DNA of 64,000 nucleotides from Bimastos eiseni (taxonomy: Eukaryota; Annelida; Clitellata; Crassiclitellata; Lumbricidae): the NCBI GenBank assembly GCA_959347315.1, contig OY365809.1:8274790-8338789 (forward strand). Direction: 5' to 3'. Of the stretch, positions 51,501 through 61,330 are shown piece after piece. Every line of letters begins with the position of its first letter. The first letter of the stretch is position 1. A program made the translations under genes and the position numbers. Below the pieces are notes generated by a model, which saw only the letters and a list, made by a program, of their open reading frames with translations, ran no database searches and was not told where the DNA came from.

Positions 51501-52978
51501 ATATCTATTTCGTGTTGAATCTCAATTGGCAAAGTACTGACTTCGATGTCCTTAAAGAACCCACGGTTATCGGTGGACGGTTCGACATCTTCATGTTCTT
51601 CTGTCTCTGAGGTTGCAGCATGCTGAACCGATGTCTTTTGCTTTTCGGCATGAGCCTGCAGAATCCGGTTCAGCTGCATGTGCTCTTGGCGTGACCTTGG
51701 AGAAGAAATCAGCTTCATCAGGTTTTCCTTCGACAGGCCACTCGACCTCTTCTTCTGCATCACAATGTCAACTTTTGGCCGGACTCCTGCATTTGCAGAT
51801 CTGCAGTCTGTTTCTGAACTCTGCAAAGCCTCTTGGGTTGTCCCACTGCCACTGGGTACAGAGATATTTTTCTGTTTAGTACTTTCACTGACTTGGGCAG
51901 TTTGTGCAGTTCGAAACCATGAATACTGAGTCCTGGATGATGGTCCTTTAGGATCAAGTGCTGTATCGCTCTTGCCTTTCGACGATTCGGCTTTCTCTCT
52001 TTTGTTTGGAGCATTCTTGCTTAGTTGTCTCATTGTTGAAGATTTGGAACAAATCTTGGATGTTATTTTATTTTTTCTTGATTTAAATTCTGGCAGTATT
52101 TTAGGAAGACTCATGAGAGAAGGAATCACAGTCTTATCAAAGGTTGCCTTTGAATTTTCAGAAGGTACTGCAACCTTCAGATGTTCATTTTTCTGCATCT
52201 TTGATACCGATTTTGAACTCCTTGCTTTAGAACTACTCCTGCTCTCATTTTCAACTTTGCCACGTGACACAGAATGATTTCCAGTTTCTGAACCGTGACC
52301 GTGACCACTTGCCTCTCTAACTGCTGTTTTACCTGCTGACGAACTCCTATTAGATTTGAATCTTTCAAATTCAACAGGAGAAGCCACTTCTGACCCGTCT
52401 CCTTCTTTTATAGACTTCTGTTCAGTTTGTCTCCTGCTTGAATAACTTGTACGACCGCGATCACAACTCACATCAAACGTATAAGGAACATCTCGGAGGT
52501 TAACACTCTGCTGTCTTCGATCATTTGATCGACCGCCGTTGGACGACCATGAGCCGCCTGAAGGTCCATTTCTATGAGGAGAAACAAAACCTCCTTTGGT
52601 GCTTGGGGAGGACTGCCAGCGATTGGACTTCTCAGCAGATGCATCGGGTTTATTGTTTTGGTAACCATTATGGCCGAAGCTGGATTTCCAACTGTTCTGG
52701 GTATTTCCAAAATCTGTATAATATGGAGCAATAAAAATACCGACCCCAGGTGTTGTTCCTCCTCCTCCACCTGTTTCTACAACAGGTAATTCAGAAGCAA
52801 AATTTCGTGAATAGTCATTTTCATATCCTAGATAATCTGGTCTACGCCAGTGATCATGGGAACCTCTCGGAGTAGCATAGCTCTGATTGCCAGGCCTCTG
52901 GTGATGATGTCTGTTTGATGATTTAGAGCGACTCTGACCTCGCCATTTCTTTTTTGACGAACCGATGGTCTGTGACAT
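39507..52978 (-). CDS. ZNF106: ZNF106 orthologue, 14 coding exons, 1552 residues
   Basis: Fourteen exons with GT-AG borders join without a phase conflict into 1552 codons plus stop; human ZNF106 has roughly 1880 residues. Residues 1-654 are low complexity, Ser/Gly/Arg-rich. Residues 655-732 form a coiled-coil segment with LLQISLREE matching the vertebrate QLLNISLREEE. Residues 732-1154 are disordered, with a basic stretch QKRKTAISPYEPPAKRKKS. Residues 1154-1471 are WD40 repeats, including GFGDCTISVRDASNNFCIQT against vertebrate GSYDCTISVRDARNG. Residues 1469-1552 hold two C2H2-like fingers (CGFIGC and CCWHGC). ZNF106 is known as a nuclear RNA-binding protein linked to splicing that binds GGGGCC repeat RNA. 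The two N-terminal fingers of the vertebrate protein are not seen, so the ATG at 52978 could be internal to a longer form. Confidence 0.9.
39700..39905 (-). mobile_element. tRNA-derived SINE of a second family, ZNF106 last intron
   Basis: On the minus strand, GGAGGCCGTAGAGTAGTGG resembles a box A region. GAGTTCGAGGCCCG, 40 bases later, resembles box B. A body of about 120 bases follows. The sequence differs from the SINEs at 30013 and 44047. Confidence 0.55.
40424..40591 (-). CDS. ZNF106: ZNF106 coding exon 13, C2H2-like fingers
   Basis: Acceptor GGTGTTTCAG, donor CAGAAG|GTATTA. It encodes FIGCRDQFLLKGDLEDHIKE and DH, then CCWHGC. With exon 12 the first finger is C-x4-C ... H-x4-H as in vertebrate CWWHGC ... 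HLLTDH. Confidence 0.9.
41305..41416. repeat. 112-nt hairpin in a ZNF106 intron
   Basis: The left arm 41305-41345 pairs with the right arm 41376-41416 at about 34 of 41 positions. The central part adds TATCTTGC pairing with GCAAGATA around a 5-base loop. It begins 31 bases inside the intron that follows exon 12. It could be a microRNA-type precursor or a small foldback transposon. Confidence 0.75.
41448..41519 (-). CDS. ZNF106: ZNF106 coding exon 12, last WD40 strand and first finger cysteine
   Basis: Acceptor TTATCTCTTAG, donor TGTGGT|GTAAGT. It encodes VYFGCNNGMVHHTDIDMTRH followed by WSCG. The Cys pairs with the Cys at the start of exon 13 as C-x4-C. An earlier GT two bases upstream would shift the frame and was rejected. 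Confidence 0.8.
42616..42690 (-). CDS. ZNF106: ZNF106 coding exon 11, WD40
   Basis: 75-nt exon; acceptor GGTTGTTATAG, donor CACATG|GTTTGT. It encodes LSTIEFPLTCIAASHHM, aligning with YGGHKDMIMCMTIHKSM. Confidence 0.8.
43062..43187 (-). CDS. ZNF106: ZNF106 coding exon 10, WD40
   Basis: Acceptor GTTTTACAG, donor ATCAAG|GTATGC. It encodes APVVAMTIQAKHELLVVACR and NRTVTFIDIK. Confidence 0.85.
44047..44290 (+). mobile_element. tRNA-derived SINE in a ZNF106 intron
   Basis: Same family as at 30013: head GTGGCCGATCCATTAGAGCG, box B-like GGGTTCGACCC, body GACCTTGAGCAAGCCCTTCG, and an A/T-rich tail TAATAAATAAAAATAAAAT. It is antisense to the gene and its tail ends about 40 bases from exon 9. Confidence 0.8.
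44329..44391 (-). CDS. ZNF106: ZNF106 coding exon 9, WD40
   Basis: 63-nt exon; acceptor GCCTTTCCAG, donor CTCAAA|GTAAGT. It encodes LHDRIVSSSGDCSVFVHCLK, aligning with [20 protein letters not shown] of the vertebrate protein. Confidence 0.85.
44804..44995 (-). CDS. ZNF106: ZNF106 coding exon 8, WD40
   Basis: Acceptor CATTCTGCAG, donor ATTCTG|GTGAGT. It encodes MLLIGFGDCTISVRDASNNF and TLRGH, the most strongly conserved blade. Confidence 0.9.
45675..45797 (-). CDS. ZNF106: ZNF106 coding exon 7, WD40
   Basis: Acceptor CACGTGTTTTAG, donor ACCTCA|GTGAGT. It encodes FCYDCICETNDTVYVGLDDG SVARV, a single WD repeat blade. Confidence 0.8.
46036..46188 (-). CDS. ZNF106: ZNF106 coding exon 6, WD40
   Basis: Acceptor TTCTTTCTCTAG, donor ATTCAG|GTGGAA. 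It encodes FTGHQRGVVGLITAKVQVTR and ALSLGRDQLLKMHCIQ, aligning with FEGHTSKVNCLLVTQ and the following strand of vertebrate ZNF106. Confidence 0.85.
46975..47122 (-). CDS. ZNF106: ZNF106 coding exon 5, start of WD40 region
   Basis: Acceptor TTGTTTTCCAG, donor CGACAG|GTAGGT. It encodes YRHAESARSIVLGDEVVITA followed by SDDGQIVRHPL, a WD40-repeat pattern. Confidence 0.85.
47575..48841 (-). CDS. ZNF106: ZNF106 coding exon 4 (residues 732-1154)
   Basis: Acceptor TTGTCTTCATCCAG, donor AAAACG|GTATTT, phase 1 in and phase 2 out. It encodes an acidic, Ser/Pro-rich region, then basic clusters SRKRSGSGESPR and KRKTAISPYEPPAKRKKS that look like nuclear-localisation signals. Confidence 0.85.
49590..49641 (-). 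CDS. ZNF106: ZNF106 coding exon 3, 52-nt small exon (residues 715-732)
   Basis: Acceptor TTTTGTACAG, donor GAGAG|GTGATC. It encodes LTEEKVRLRSLRLQILRG, matching vertebrate ITMEMSALRTHRIQILQG. Only this exon restores phase between exons 2 and 4. Confidence 0.85.
49964..50142 (-). CDS. ZNF106: ZNF106 coding exon 2 (residues 655-714)
   Basis: Acceptor CATATTGCAG, donor CAG|GTGGGT. It enters at phase 1 and leaves at phase 0. It encodes GTLLQISLREEVIRGHLKET and a heptad-like run of Leu, Glu and Lys, the conserved coiled coil. Confidence 0.85.
50251..50707. mobile_element. MITE in the intron after ZNF106 coding exon 1
   Basis: Left end TTAGGGACCATCCACATATT and right end, on the minus strand, TTAAGGGCCCATCCTTATAT. 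It shares the blocks CGATTTTGCGTACGGGTGCG, GGTGGGGAGGGGTCCTGAAA and GGGGTCCACGAAATGCATG with the MITE at 38385. About 200 bases in the centre are absent from that copy. Confidence 0.7.
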
Positions 52979-52980
52979 TT
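51016..52980 (-). CDS. ZNF106: ZNF106 coding exon 1 (residues 1-654)
   Basis: The acceptor TTTCTGTTTATAG precedes AAATGTCACAG, putting the ATG at 52978 two bases into the exon. The frame stays open through 1963 coding bases to the donor AACG|GTATGT. The exon is rich in Ser, Arg, Gly, Gln and Asn. The segment SGLSKENLMKLISSPRSRQE corresponds in position to the conserved LRQILNASRR-type motif of vertebrate ZNF106. Confidence 0.85.
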
Positions 52981-53409
52981 CTATAAACAGAAATTTATAA
53001 TTCATTTACTACAATTCAGCCAGATCAACATTACATGCGTGTTAATTCAATCGCAAAATTAACACAATGTAAAGTACTGTAACATGATGCCAGGCAAAGT
53101 AAATCATTGTGCAAAAACAAATAAATTCATTTCAGCATTTTCGCTGGCCACAGCGGCACGCAACTAGGCGGATGAGACAGTACTTGGCATAGTTAAAACA
53201 TCTGCCAAGTGGTCAAAACAAAGAAAAAATTTCAACATTGGTGTCAATTATTGTCACCAATAATGCATATGGCAATAAGGTCTGCTCTGGCTCGGCACGA
53301 TATATAAATCTTTGCAATGAATTAATGAATTAAAAAATACGTCTATGAAATGACACGTCAAACTCGCAAAATATAAATAATGAACATATATCTTTAAACA
53401 CAAACTTAC

Positions 53410-53480
53410 AACACAATAAGGCATTTTGGATACTTCTTGCAACAGTTAGCAGGAAATGTGATGATTTGGCGCTTGAGGTT
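53410..53480 (-). other. ZNF106: Candidate upstream exon of ZNF106
   Basis: On the minus strand the word AAAATGCCTTATTGTGTT is followed by the strong donor GTAAGT at 53409-53404. Joined straight to the exon at 52980 it would be out of frame with the long ZNF106 frame, giving a short upstream ORF starting MPYCVKCH. It may be a 5' UTR exon, part of a longer isoform through an unseen exon, or not an exon. The 5' limit is a guess. Confidence 0.25.
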
Positions 53481-53756
53481 ATATTGATAACGTTGCACTA
53501 GCTGGAAAGTTGGACTCAATAAATATATTAGCTGAAATGAGGTCATGTTTTGGTTCTATATTAACTTACTTCATAGCATTATTGGATGTGGCTGAACAGG
53601 TATCAGCCCTGTATTTGAGTACATATGGGGTGACCAAATTGTTTACAATTAGGAATGCATTTTTTCTGAATGCTGTTAACTGCACTAAGATCTATGCATC
53701 CATAACATAGAAAATTATCAAATCATTGATTGACTCAAACATACCTGTTGTACTTT

Positions 53757-53897
53757 GATGCCTTTGAAATCAATCAATCAAAAATACTTGATATAGCACC
53801 CCTTCAAGATACCTACTCAGAGGCGCTCCCGGCCTAAGTAGATATCTTGAAGGTGCGCTATATCAAGTATTTTTGATTGGCTGATTTCAACGGCATG
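53757..53897. repeat. Near-perfect 141-nt inverted repeat
   Basis: The left arm 53764-53818 and right arm 53836-53890 match at about 49 of 55 positions, with weaker pairing beyond them. Both arms contain the word ATCAAAAATACTTGATATAG. The loop is about 17 bases, including GGCGCTCCCGG. Confidence 0.85.
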
Positions 53898-54481
53898 TAA
53901 ATAAATGTAAATAAGCATCATACAGGAAACCTTACGATTCAATAAGTAACTATTCCTTGGGTCAGAATTTGACGCCCACTGCGTTTTTAATACTTTTTTA
54001 AAAGAATTCTTACACTGAAGGGATCGCAGCTTAAGTTGTATTTACAGCCAGTATAATCTGTACTAGCGTGTCTTATATAAATTACTGTTGCACAGTGCTG
54101 TTTCAAACAAATTGTATAAACAATGAAGTAAGCAGCTACAACTAAGCGACACACCAAACGAACTATTACAATTTCGCGTAGATGTGTGATCCGACTGATT
54201 CAATTTAAATTTGCATCGCGGTCTCACTTAACCCACCAAGATTTTAGGTAAACTTTTACTGTACCACGTGACCTTATTTACCGGTACTATTTAAAATGAT
54301 AAAACCATAAACTTTTAAAGGAATTACATTTTATAACCTAAAAATGACTATTTTATTACCTCAACAGGATAACTGTCATTAACGACTAAATCGATACACT
54401 TAACCAAGGAAGCAGCGACATGTTTTCCTTCTAAAAGTGCATATCCTTCGATACATTACTATAGATTCGATTCTCTTTTTA

Positions 54482-54726
54482 TGACGTCATTTGGCCGTTG
54501 CATCCAATGGTAACATCATGCCATTTTTCTAGAGGCACACTGTAAATGGTGTCAGTTTTGTGATGTATGTAAATCGATCCGTAAGAAGTAATAAAATTCT
54601 TTCAGGTTTCACTATATTGAGCTAAGTTTCTATTGCTATTATTTATTCGTGCAGAGCAGATTTACAGACTTTAGTAACCGGTGCTTGACTGTACTTACTC
54701 ACGTACTCCCGTGAGATTTCGCGAGA
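54482..54726. promoter_or_regulatory. Probable bidirectional promoter between ZNF106 and the WDR44-like gene
   Basis: It contains the palindromic CRE ATGACGTCAT at 54481-54490, CCAAT in ATCCAATGG near 54503, and TCGCGAGA at 54719-54726. The last is a core-promoter motif typical of housekeeping genes. The genes on the two sides point away from each other. A possible non-coding first exon for the plus-strand gene would run from here to the donor AGAG|GTAACG near 54765. Confidence 0.45.
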
Positions 54727-54765
54727 AATTTTCACTGGGATTTTGGATCCGTAGTGTCGTAGAGG

Positions 54766-55229
54766 TAACGATTAAGATTATGAGTGATGATATTAAGTGA
54801 AGAGTTTCAGAATTGTTTGATATATTTCATTTGTAGAGTATTTGATATTTATATCGAAACTTACGCGATCTGTTCTTTGGCCAGCTGATACCTGTCCAGT
54901 TATTTGCAGTCTTTTGATTTTAAGTTATGAACCGTTTGGACCCTTCTGTTTACAAGAATGAGTTGTCGGTTTGCTAATCTGTAGTCAATGAATCAATCAA
55001 TTTTCCTCTATCGAAATAGACGGAGAAGTACGCAATTGATTTTCGTTTATTATAATGAGCTGACAAGTACACAGCTTTAACATTGTTACATCCTTTTTTA
55101 TGTTTACAAAGTAGATTAGATTTATGCAATGTTTGAACAAATTAAAACTACAGGCATGTTATGCATATTGGACAATTACTGTTGTAATTGAGGAAAGGGA
55201 ATCAATATATATTTTATATAGTACTCTGG
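54766..55229. other. Intronic or intergenic sequence, nothing recognised
   Basis: AT-rich and without coding or repeat signature. Confidence 0.4.
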
Positions 55230-56460
55230 GTATGAAAAAATATTTGTGCCCACTGTTCCTTTTCATTGCAGTCATCTTTGTAGGGGTATCGGGATGGGGC
55301 TGGGGCTGAGCAAGTACCTAGTGGGATGGATCGGAGTAAACATTGAGTAAAAGCATTTTGTTGGTTGACGGAAAGGGCACTGAACGTCTGTCCGTCTTTA
55401 TTGTTGTGTCTAACGGAATCTTTGCTGAAGGTGCAGAAATCCTCTTCATTTTATGTGCCTCATTAGTTGCTTGACCAGAGCCTGCTCTTCAAATTTTGTA
55501 TAGCTCCACCAGGCTGATGTGGCATACATGACAATTGCAATTGTAGATTGTGCAGTTTTTGCATTGCTGCTGTCGTAAGTCCATGTGATTATAAGCACAT
55601 TGGTCTTACTCCCGACTTCACCCGGAATTTAAGTTTGCTAAGTTATTATTTCAGCTCTTCACCATGCACAAATTTGTGGTTTCTGCTTTTTCGTTGGTGA
55701 CAATGTACAATTTTTTGGGATTGATTGCTCTCAACATTTCAACATACAGCTGTGCTTGTGAAAATCCAAGCCCATAACTGTAATTGACTGCCCAGGCTGT
55801 GATTTATTCAGTGTTATTGCAAATGCAAGCCAAACAGGAATTGCATGAAGATTACAAATCACTTTGCTTTGACTTGAAGTGTTCTTCCATCAGCAGTCAT
55901 AATGTTAATGCATAGTGCAGGAACCTGATCTGCATATTAAATTAGCCACCTCAAAGATAACTCTGTTGAAGCCAGTGATGTTACCTCTTTCAAGAAAATG
56001 GCTGATCAATCTAATTGTAAGTTTGGTGCTGCAAGGTTTTCACGAATGGTGGACTGAATTGAAAGCCTTCAAAAAATCAATGGCGATGATTACCACATAG
56101 ACATTAGTCTAAAGTAAGGTTGTGATGTTTTGCAGTAATGTTTTAATGGCACAGTGGTCGATCCTGTAAGAATTAAGCTATATTGATCTTCGATCTTGTT
56201 TGAGAGACCTCGATACTCAAATTCTTTGTGTATAAGAAGGATTTAGAGAAATCATTCCATGATCCTAAAGAGAATAGGTCTGTATTTAGCTGGGGTTGTT
56301 GGACTGGTTGTTTTTGCACGGGACGAAATTTTGCTTTATTCCATTGTGGTTATAAAGTCAGAATTTATAGAATATGTACTCTGCCTTTGAATCGGTTGTG
56401 TGATCTTTTAATCATTCTATTGCAGTCAGTGCATTGTTTCTTTTTCCATCTTTAATCTAC
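55230..56460 (-). mobile_element. LINE reverse transcriptase remnant
   Basis: On the minus strand, in shifting frames, one reads VIIAIDFLKAFNSVHH, equivalent to the reverse transcriptase motif A FLDFSKAFDTVxH. Further on comes VMYATSAWWSYTKFEEQALV, equivalent to the YASPAWxG stretch in the C-terminal part of such proteins. Many stops and frameshifts lie between them. Confidence 0.65.
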
Positions 56461-57079
56461 ATTAGCATACAAGGGGCAGGACCTTCTACTACTGCGAATC
56501 TTTCTCAAGACCTTTGGATTTTATCTAGTTATCTTGAGTTTTTATCCAGTTATCTTGGATATTTGCGGAGGTCAGCCTACTCTATTGGATGACAGAAAAG
56601 TAGTTTTTAACAGATTTCCAGCAGTAACAACGAATCAGATTAGAAGATAGTATTTTCAGTGGCTTTTTGTGTGTGTGTGTGTAACTTTTATTATTATTGT
56701 AACTTGTTATTTCAATTTTATGTTATTTACCATATCTTAGCACAGCATTTTTCGGATTGTGAAAAGATTTCATAACCAGTTTTGACTTTTAAGTTACTTG
56801 AAATGTTATAGTACACTTTTGGCCAATCTTAGGATTTTTGTGACAGGATCTTGAGAAATTGCAATTTGAAAGCACTGACAATAGGTCAGTTAATCCAGCT
56901 CATTCAATTTGCAAGTGTTTGGCAGCTATTGTGCAGTACATGGGTCTACTAGATGGCAAAAGATGTTTCTGAAGGTTAGAAATAGCTCTGATAACATGCT
57001 TGTTTGCAAGTTAGTGTAAATACTTGCCAGAGTTGTAATCCTAATGTTTCAACCTTGTGTGTGGATCTGTTTAAACTAT

Positions 57080-57353
57080 GTAAGGCCTTAAGGCCTCATG
57101 TACAAAAGTACAAATATACCCACAACCAACTACCTTCAGTATTCGACAACTACTTCTCGCCCTCTCTGAGGTCAATCCCTATAAGTTACGATCTTCCTCA
57201 AACTATAGACCTATCTTTTCGAGAACAAACACTAGAATGTTCTCGATTAAATACGCTGGCCCGAAAGCATGGAACGTCATTCCGGATGAATTGCGCTCTC
57301 TAAATAATCTTAACGTATTTAAAATAAAATTGCGGAATTATTTAATGGATCTA
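57080..57353 (+). mobile_element. LINE ORF2 C-terminal remnant
   Basis: One frame gives KYKYTHNQLPSVFDNYFSPS. A second gives RTNTRMFSIKYAGPKAWNVI and PDELRSLNNLNVFKIKLRNY followed by a stop. The RxNxRxFSIxYxGPKxWN...LP...FKxxLxxYL pattern is the end of many CR1/RTE-type ORF2 proteins. A frameshift separates the two parts. Confidence 0.7.
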
Positions 57354-57957
57354 TAATTGTCTCATTGTGCGTCTTTATCGTCTTCATCGTGATAGTATAG
57401 AATAACTAACTAGTTAAGTTTCTAACGAATTGCCAATGTATTTCTTATACCTAACCAACTGCAACTATCAATCTAATGTAAGGGTGACCCTGACTACAGG
57501 ATTTTCTTTCCTTTAAGGGTTTCTGTTAGTCCCTATTGCCTCCCAGCTGATTGTCAACACTTTATAATTTTGTTTGTTGTTTTGGAGACAATAAAAACAC
57601 ATGGTTATGGTTAAGCATATGCTTATATTTGCCAAATCAGTGACATTTAGTTTTACTTCTGGCCATACGGATTGAAGTGATAACACTGTTCTTCGCTTAT
57701 AACACAAATACCCATAGGAGCTGACCGCACTATATATAGCCAGTTGGGGAAAGCCACTATAGCCATGCATGTCTTATACCAGTGCATTAACTTGCTGGCA
57801 GCTGTATAAGAAATTGCATTCTTCAATAATTTCAGTCTCTGTAATTGTAAACAACAGCATGCCACATAACTGACTTTCATTGTAGCTCATTTTTTTACAG
57901 TGAGCTCTAATCTATGTAAATAATTATGTATAGCATGTTTATAATGTTTTCTTTCAG
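57354..57957. other. Presumed intron of the WDR44-like gene
   Basis: No feature recognised, ending in the polypyrimidine tract and acceptor TTTTCTTTCAG. Confidence 0.4.
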
Positions 57958-58217
57958 CTGCCAAAAAGCCAAGAGAACTTTGGTACATATACATTGAGCA
58001 ATCAGTGTCAGAGTTTTTTACGCCAGCACCTGTGGAAATAGTAGCGAAACGAATACTTCGGCATGAAGTACTAGGACTCTAGGCTGAATTATTATCTGCA
58101 ACTGGATCTGTGATGCAAATTAGCTTCCATGTCTTCGGAAAGTGATGCGGAAGAGTTCTTCGATGCCCAGGATGTCACTCCAGTTGTCGGAAGAGCTGCG
58201 CGTGCCGCTGAAGCCAG
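57958..58217 (+). CDS. First coding exon of a WDR44-like gene (coding from 58129)
   Basis: The acceptor TTTTCTTTCAG precedes 171 bases of 5' UTR. The ATG at 58129 has an in-frame TGA six codons upstream and is followed by 29 codons plus two bases to the donor GCCAG|GTTAGC. The protein begins MSSESDAEEFFDAQDVTP, very like the start of WDR44 (MASESDTEEFYDAPEDV), a Rab11-binding WD-repeat protein that acts on endosomal recycling and exocytic traffic. Only the first ~15 residues match, so another family with an acidic EEFFDA start cannot be excluded. The gene continues to the right. Confidence 0.55.
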
Positions 58218-59177
58218 GTTAGCAGTGTCTATGTTGATGTAGTGTCTAGAACTGCATTCGAGTTCAAAGGTATAATTTGCAGGTGAAAAAAATTATTGGT
58301 GCAATGGATGGGTCAAATTGAGGGTCTTGTGTGTTGCTTTGTACAATAGATCTATGGTTCCCAGCTTTCTTTTTTTGTACCCCTAAACTAAAACATTATT
58401 TGTGTGTGAACCCCAACAGAAAAAATCTTGTCAGAAACATTCTTTGGTAATTTATTTTATTAGAATAGATTATTGGCATATTGGTTATAGTATTAGTAAT
58501 GAATTTTGTTAAATTTATTATAATAAAATTATTATTGTTGTACAATGTACACTTTGCACGGTACAGCTGAGTACACAGTAAAAGTGATTATTATCTTTCT
58601 GAGCAAAATATTTATTTTAATTTTTTAAATCTTTCTTGTGTACCTCTTGGCAGCAGCTGGGGTATGCATACCACCGGTTGAAAACTGCTGCAATAGATGT
58701 TGTTTGATTGTAATGGATAGAATACTAAGTGATGACATTAGGTGTAAACAGCATCCAGCAATGGCACACTGGTCGCTTACTGCCACTCATATCTCACCCC
58801 TAAGCCTCACCCCTTCCTACTTTGTGTAGCTCTGTGGCCCCACCCATTGTTGCTCACACTCCCTCCACTCAGATGAACAACTCAGATGAACAGTTGTTCC
58901 TTTCGCTTCTCCATGAGTCTGTGCCGTTCCTTCTCTGTGATAGGTTCCTTGATCTTTAATAGCCTGCCCTTGGCACTCCGCTCATTTCCTATAACCCCTT
59001 TTCAAGCATTCCTCTTTCATTTTAAGATCCAGGATTTTATTAGGCCATGCTGGGATTTGATGTACATCTGAACACCCTTGAAGGGACATTATACATATTA
59101 AGGAATTTTATATTGTCATCCTTGCTAAGTTCATAAGTGCACTTGACCATACAACAGGGCATAGATGGAGCTGAGCA

Positions 59178-59592
59178 ATTTGAGTGAAGGACTTGCTCAA
59201 GGTCCTTACACAGTCACTGTCTTGGGTGAAACTCAAACCTTCGGTATGCAGACGTTTCATCCACTGACGATTCATCCAGTGGACTGTTCACCTATGGGCG
59301 GTTCATCCACGGACGATTCATCCCATAAAATTTATTTAAGGCTGGCAAGCACATTTAGTAGCTATTCCGTTATCAATTAAAAGTGTGTTGTTGCTGTTTA
59401 TTATTCATTGCCGTCGAAGATAACAATAGAGAAAAATAGACCAAAGATAACAATTCCTATGTAATCTTTGCTCAATTGCGAATTTGTCGCACACTTAACA
59501 CTAATTATTACTATTATTAACAAACACTAGTATTGCGGTCTACGCACCTTCCGTATTACAGGCCGAGTGCTCTAAACAATTGGCCACCGTAC
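59178..59592 (-). mobile_element. SINE split by a ~290-bp insertion
   Basis: The minus strand has GGTGGCCAATTGTTTAGAGC with CACTCGGCCTG near 59590-59560, a box A region. It also has GGTTTGAGTTTCACCC near 59240, a box B region followed by the SINE body AAGGACCTTGAGCAAGTCC. The two halves should be adjacent but are about 290 bases apart. The intervening piece starts with repeated GTTTCATCCACTGACGATTC-like words. Confidence 0.6.
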
Positions 59593-61330
59593 ATGCATAC
59601 ATGCTAAATGTTTTAGTGAACTGAGAAACTGATCTAAAGTGGGTCAGTTCCTAATATATGTCATCTGTCAGTATTGGGGGCAAATGAATTATCTTAGATA
59701 GGACTGGGCAATACCACTGAGGCACTGCCAGAATAGTGCACTGCCACCCTATAGGAAATGCACTGCGAGACAGGAAGCCAGTGCAAGACATTACACATGA
59801 TGATGGTGACTAATTAAACAGGTGCTTGAGTTAAACAAGAGAGGTTGTTACGTATTGTTCTTGAGTTTTAATGCCGAGGTAAATATAATCTCTGGGAAAG
59901 GATAAAATTTCAAGAGATTGCATCTCATCGTTTTCTGGCAGGATCCGTCATTGCTTGAAACAATACATTTTAATAGAGTGACTGATATTCTTCATGATAT
60001 CCAACTCCACTCCGTTAAGTTTGCATGAGGGTGCAGGGTGGCATTGCATTTGAAATGAAACGAGGTCAGCAATTGTTCAGACTAAATGACTGCAAGGCTG
60101 TTGCTGGAAGCCATGCCCGCCCCTCCTCCTCCTCCCTGTATCTTGACTGATGGGTGAAGAATTTCAAAGGCCAAGTAAATAAGGCAGTTAGCAGACAGGA
60201 TCCTTCACATTGTGACTGCAGTCCCTCTCAACGCCTCCAGCGCCAATGATCCTCTTTGCCAGCTCTTTAATTGAATGAATCAGCAAAGGTTTATTATTTT
60301 TTTGATTATTCCTATTTTTATGTAGCACCACTTTTTAGGTATTATAAATACGCATAGTTGGGCAGTTGGGCACAAAGGATTTGTTCAAGGTATTTATACA
60401 GTCATCATCACAGGTTCATATGTAATGCTTGCTGTCTAATAATTAATTGCCCACCCAACCATTTAGCATAAGCAACAAAGATGATTGGTATGAAATATTT
60501 GTTATCACTGAAATTGTTTTGCCATTTGGGAAGCAGGACGTTTGGGTGTTGCCGTTTTGGTGCCAGGAAGACACACTCAATGTTAATAAAGATTATTAAA
60601 AGATGTTTAAACCTTATATGCATGTTTTTATTTATTATATAATACATTAGGGTTAAATAGTTTAAATTTAACTAGAGGTGTTGGGTCAACATATGTTGGT
60701 TTCTGGTGAAATATATTAGATATAATTTTAGACTAACCGTTTTGTATTGGTAGACGTTGTTGATACTGTTATGACAGATAACAGTTTGCATGCAATTTAA
60801 GTAATATTGTAAGATACATTCGCACTGCCATACAAATGGCTGGCATACAAACATCTTGTGATTTGGCGTTTGTGATTTCCATGCCATTCTGTACACTGGT
60901 CTTACTTTATGGAAGTCACTGCCTCAAACGTTGTGGATCCTTTCTGTTTGTCTTGTCTAACTATGTACGTACATGGCCATTTATATAGCGCCTTACATGA
61001 ACCTCATGAAGATGATAGTTTGCAAGCCAATTTCACGAGCTTACAAATTTATTAATAATTATTAAAAAAAGTGGATGCAATTAGTATAATAATTATTTGC
61101 ATAGGCTAGCAAAATAAAAATTTCTGATTAAGAATGATAATGATTACTATGTGATAATAACGATGAGTGGTTTGGATTCATTTATATGTCTCAATTTTGC
61201 CTTACATTCTTCTATATAAATAAAGACAAGATTCTGTGTGTGTGTCTGTCGCAGCTATGCATTTGCGAGTTTTATAGCTATTGATTCGAAACCTTCGCCG
61301 TTGGCTCAGAGAACACCTGCGACACAAAGT

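Noticed and set aside
53410..53424. MPYCVKCH start as the true N terminus of ZNF106
   Set aside because: Splicing directly to the exon at 52980 puts it out of frame with the 654-residue frame and meets a stop soon after; kept only as a low-confidence upstream exon.
57004..57303. 99-codon frame as a host gene
   Set aside because: Its C-terminal part and the shifted frame match LINE ORF2 endings with a frameshift.
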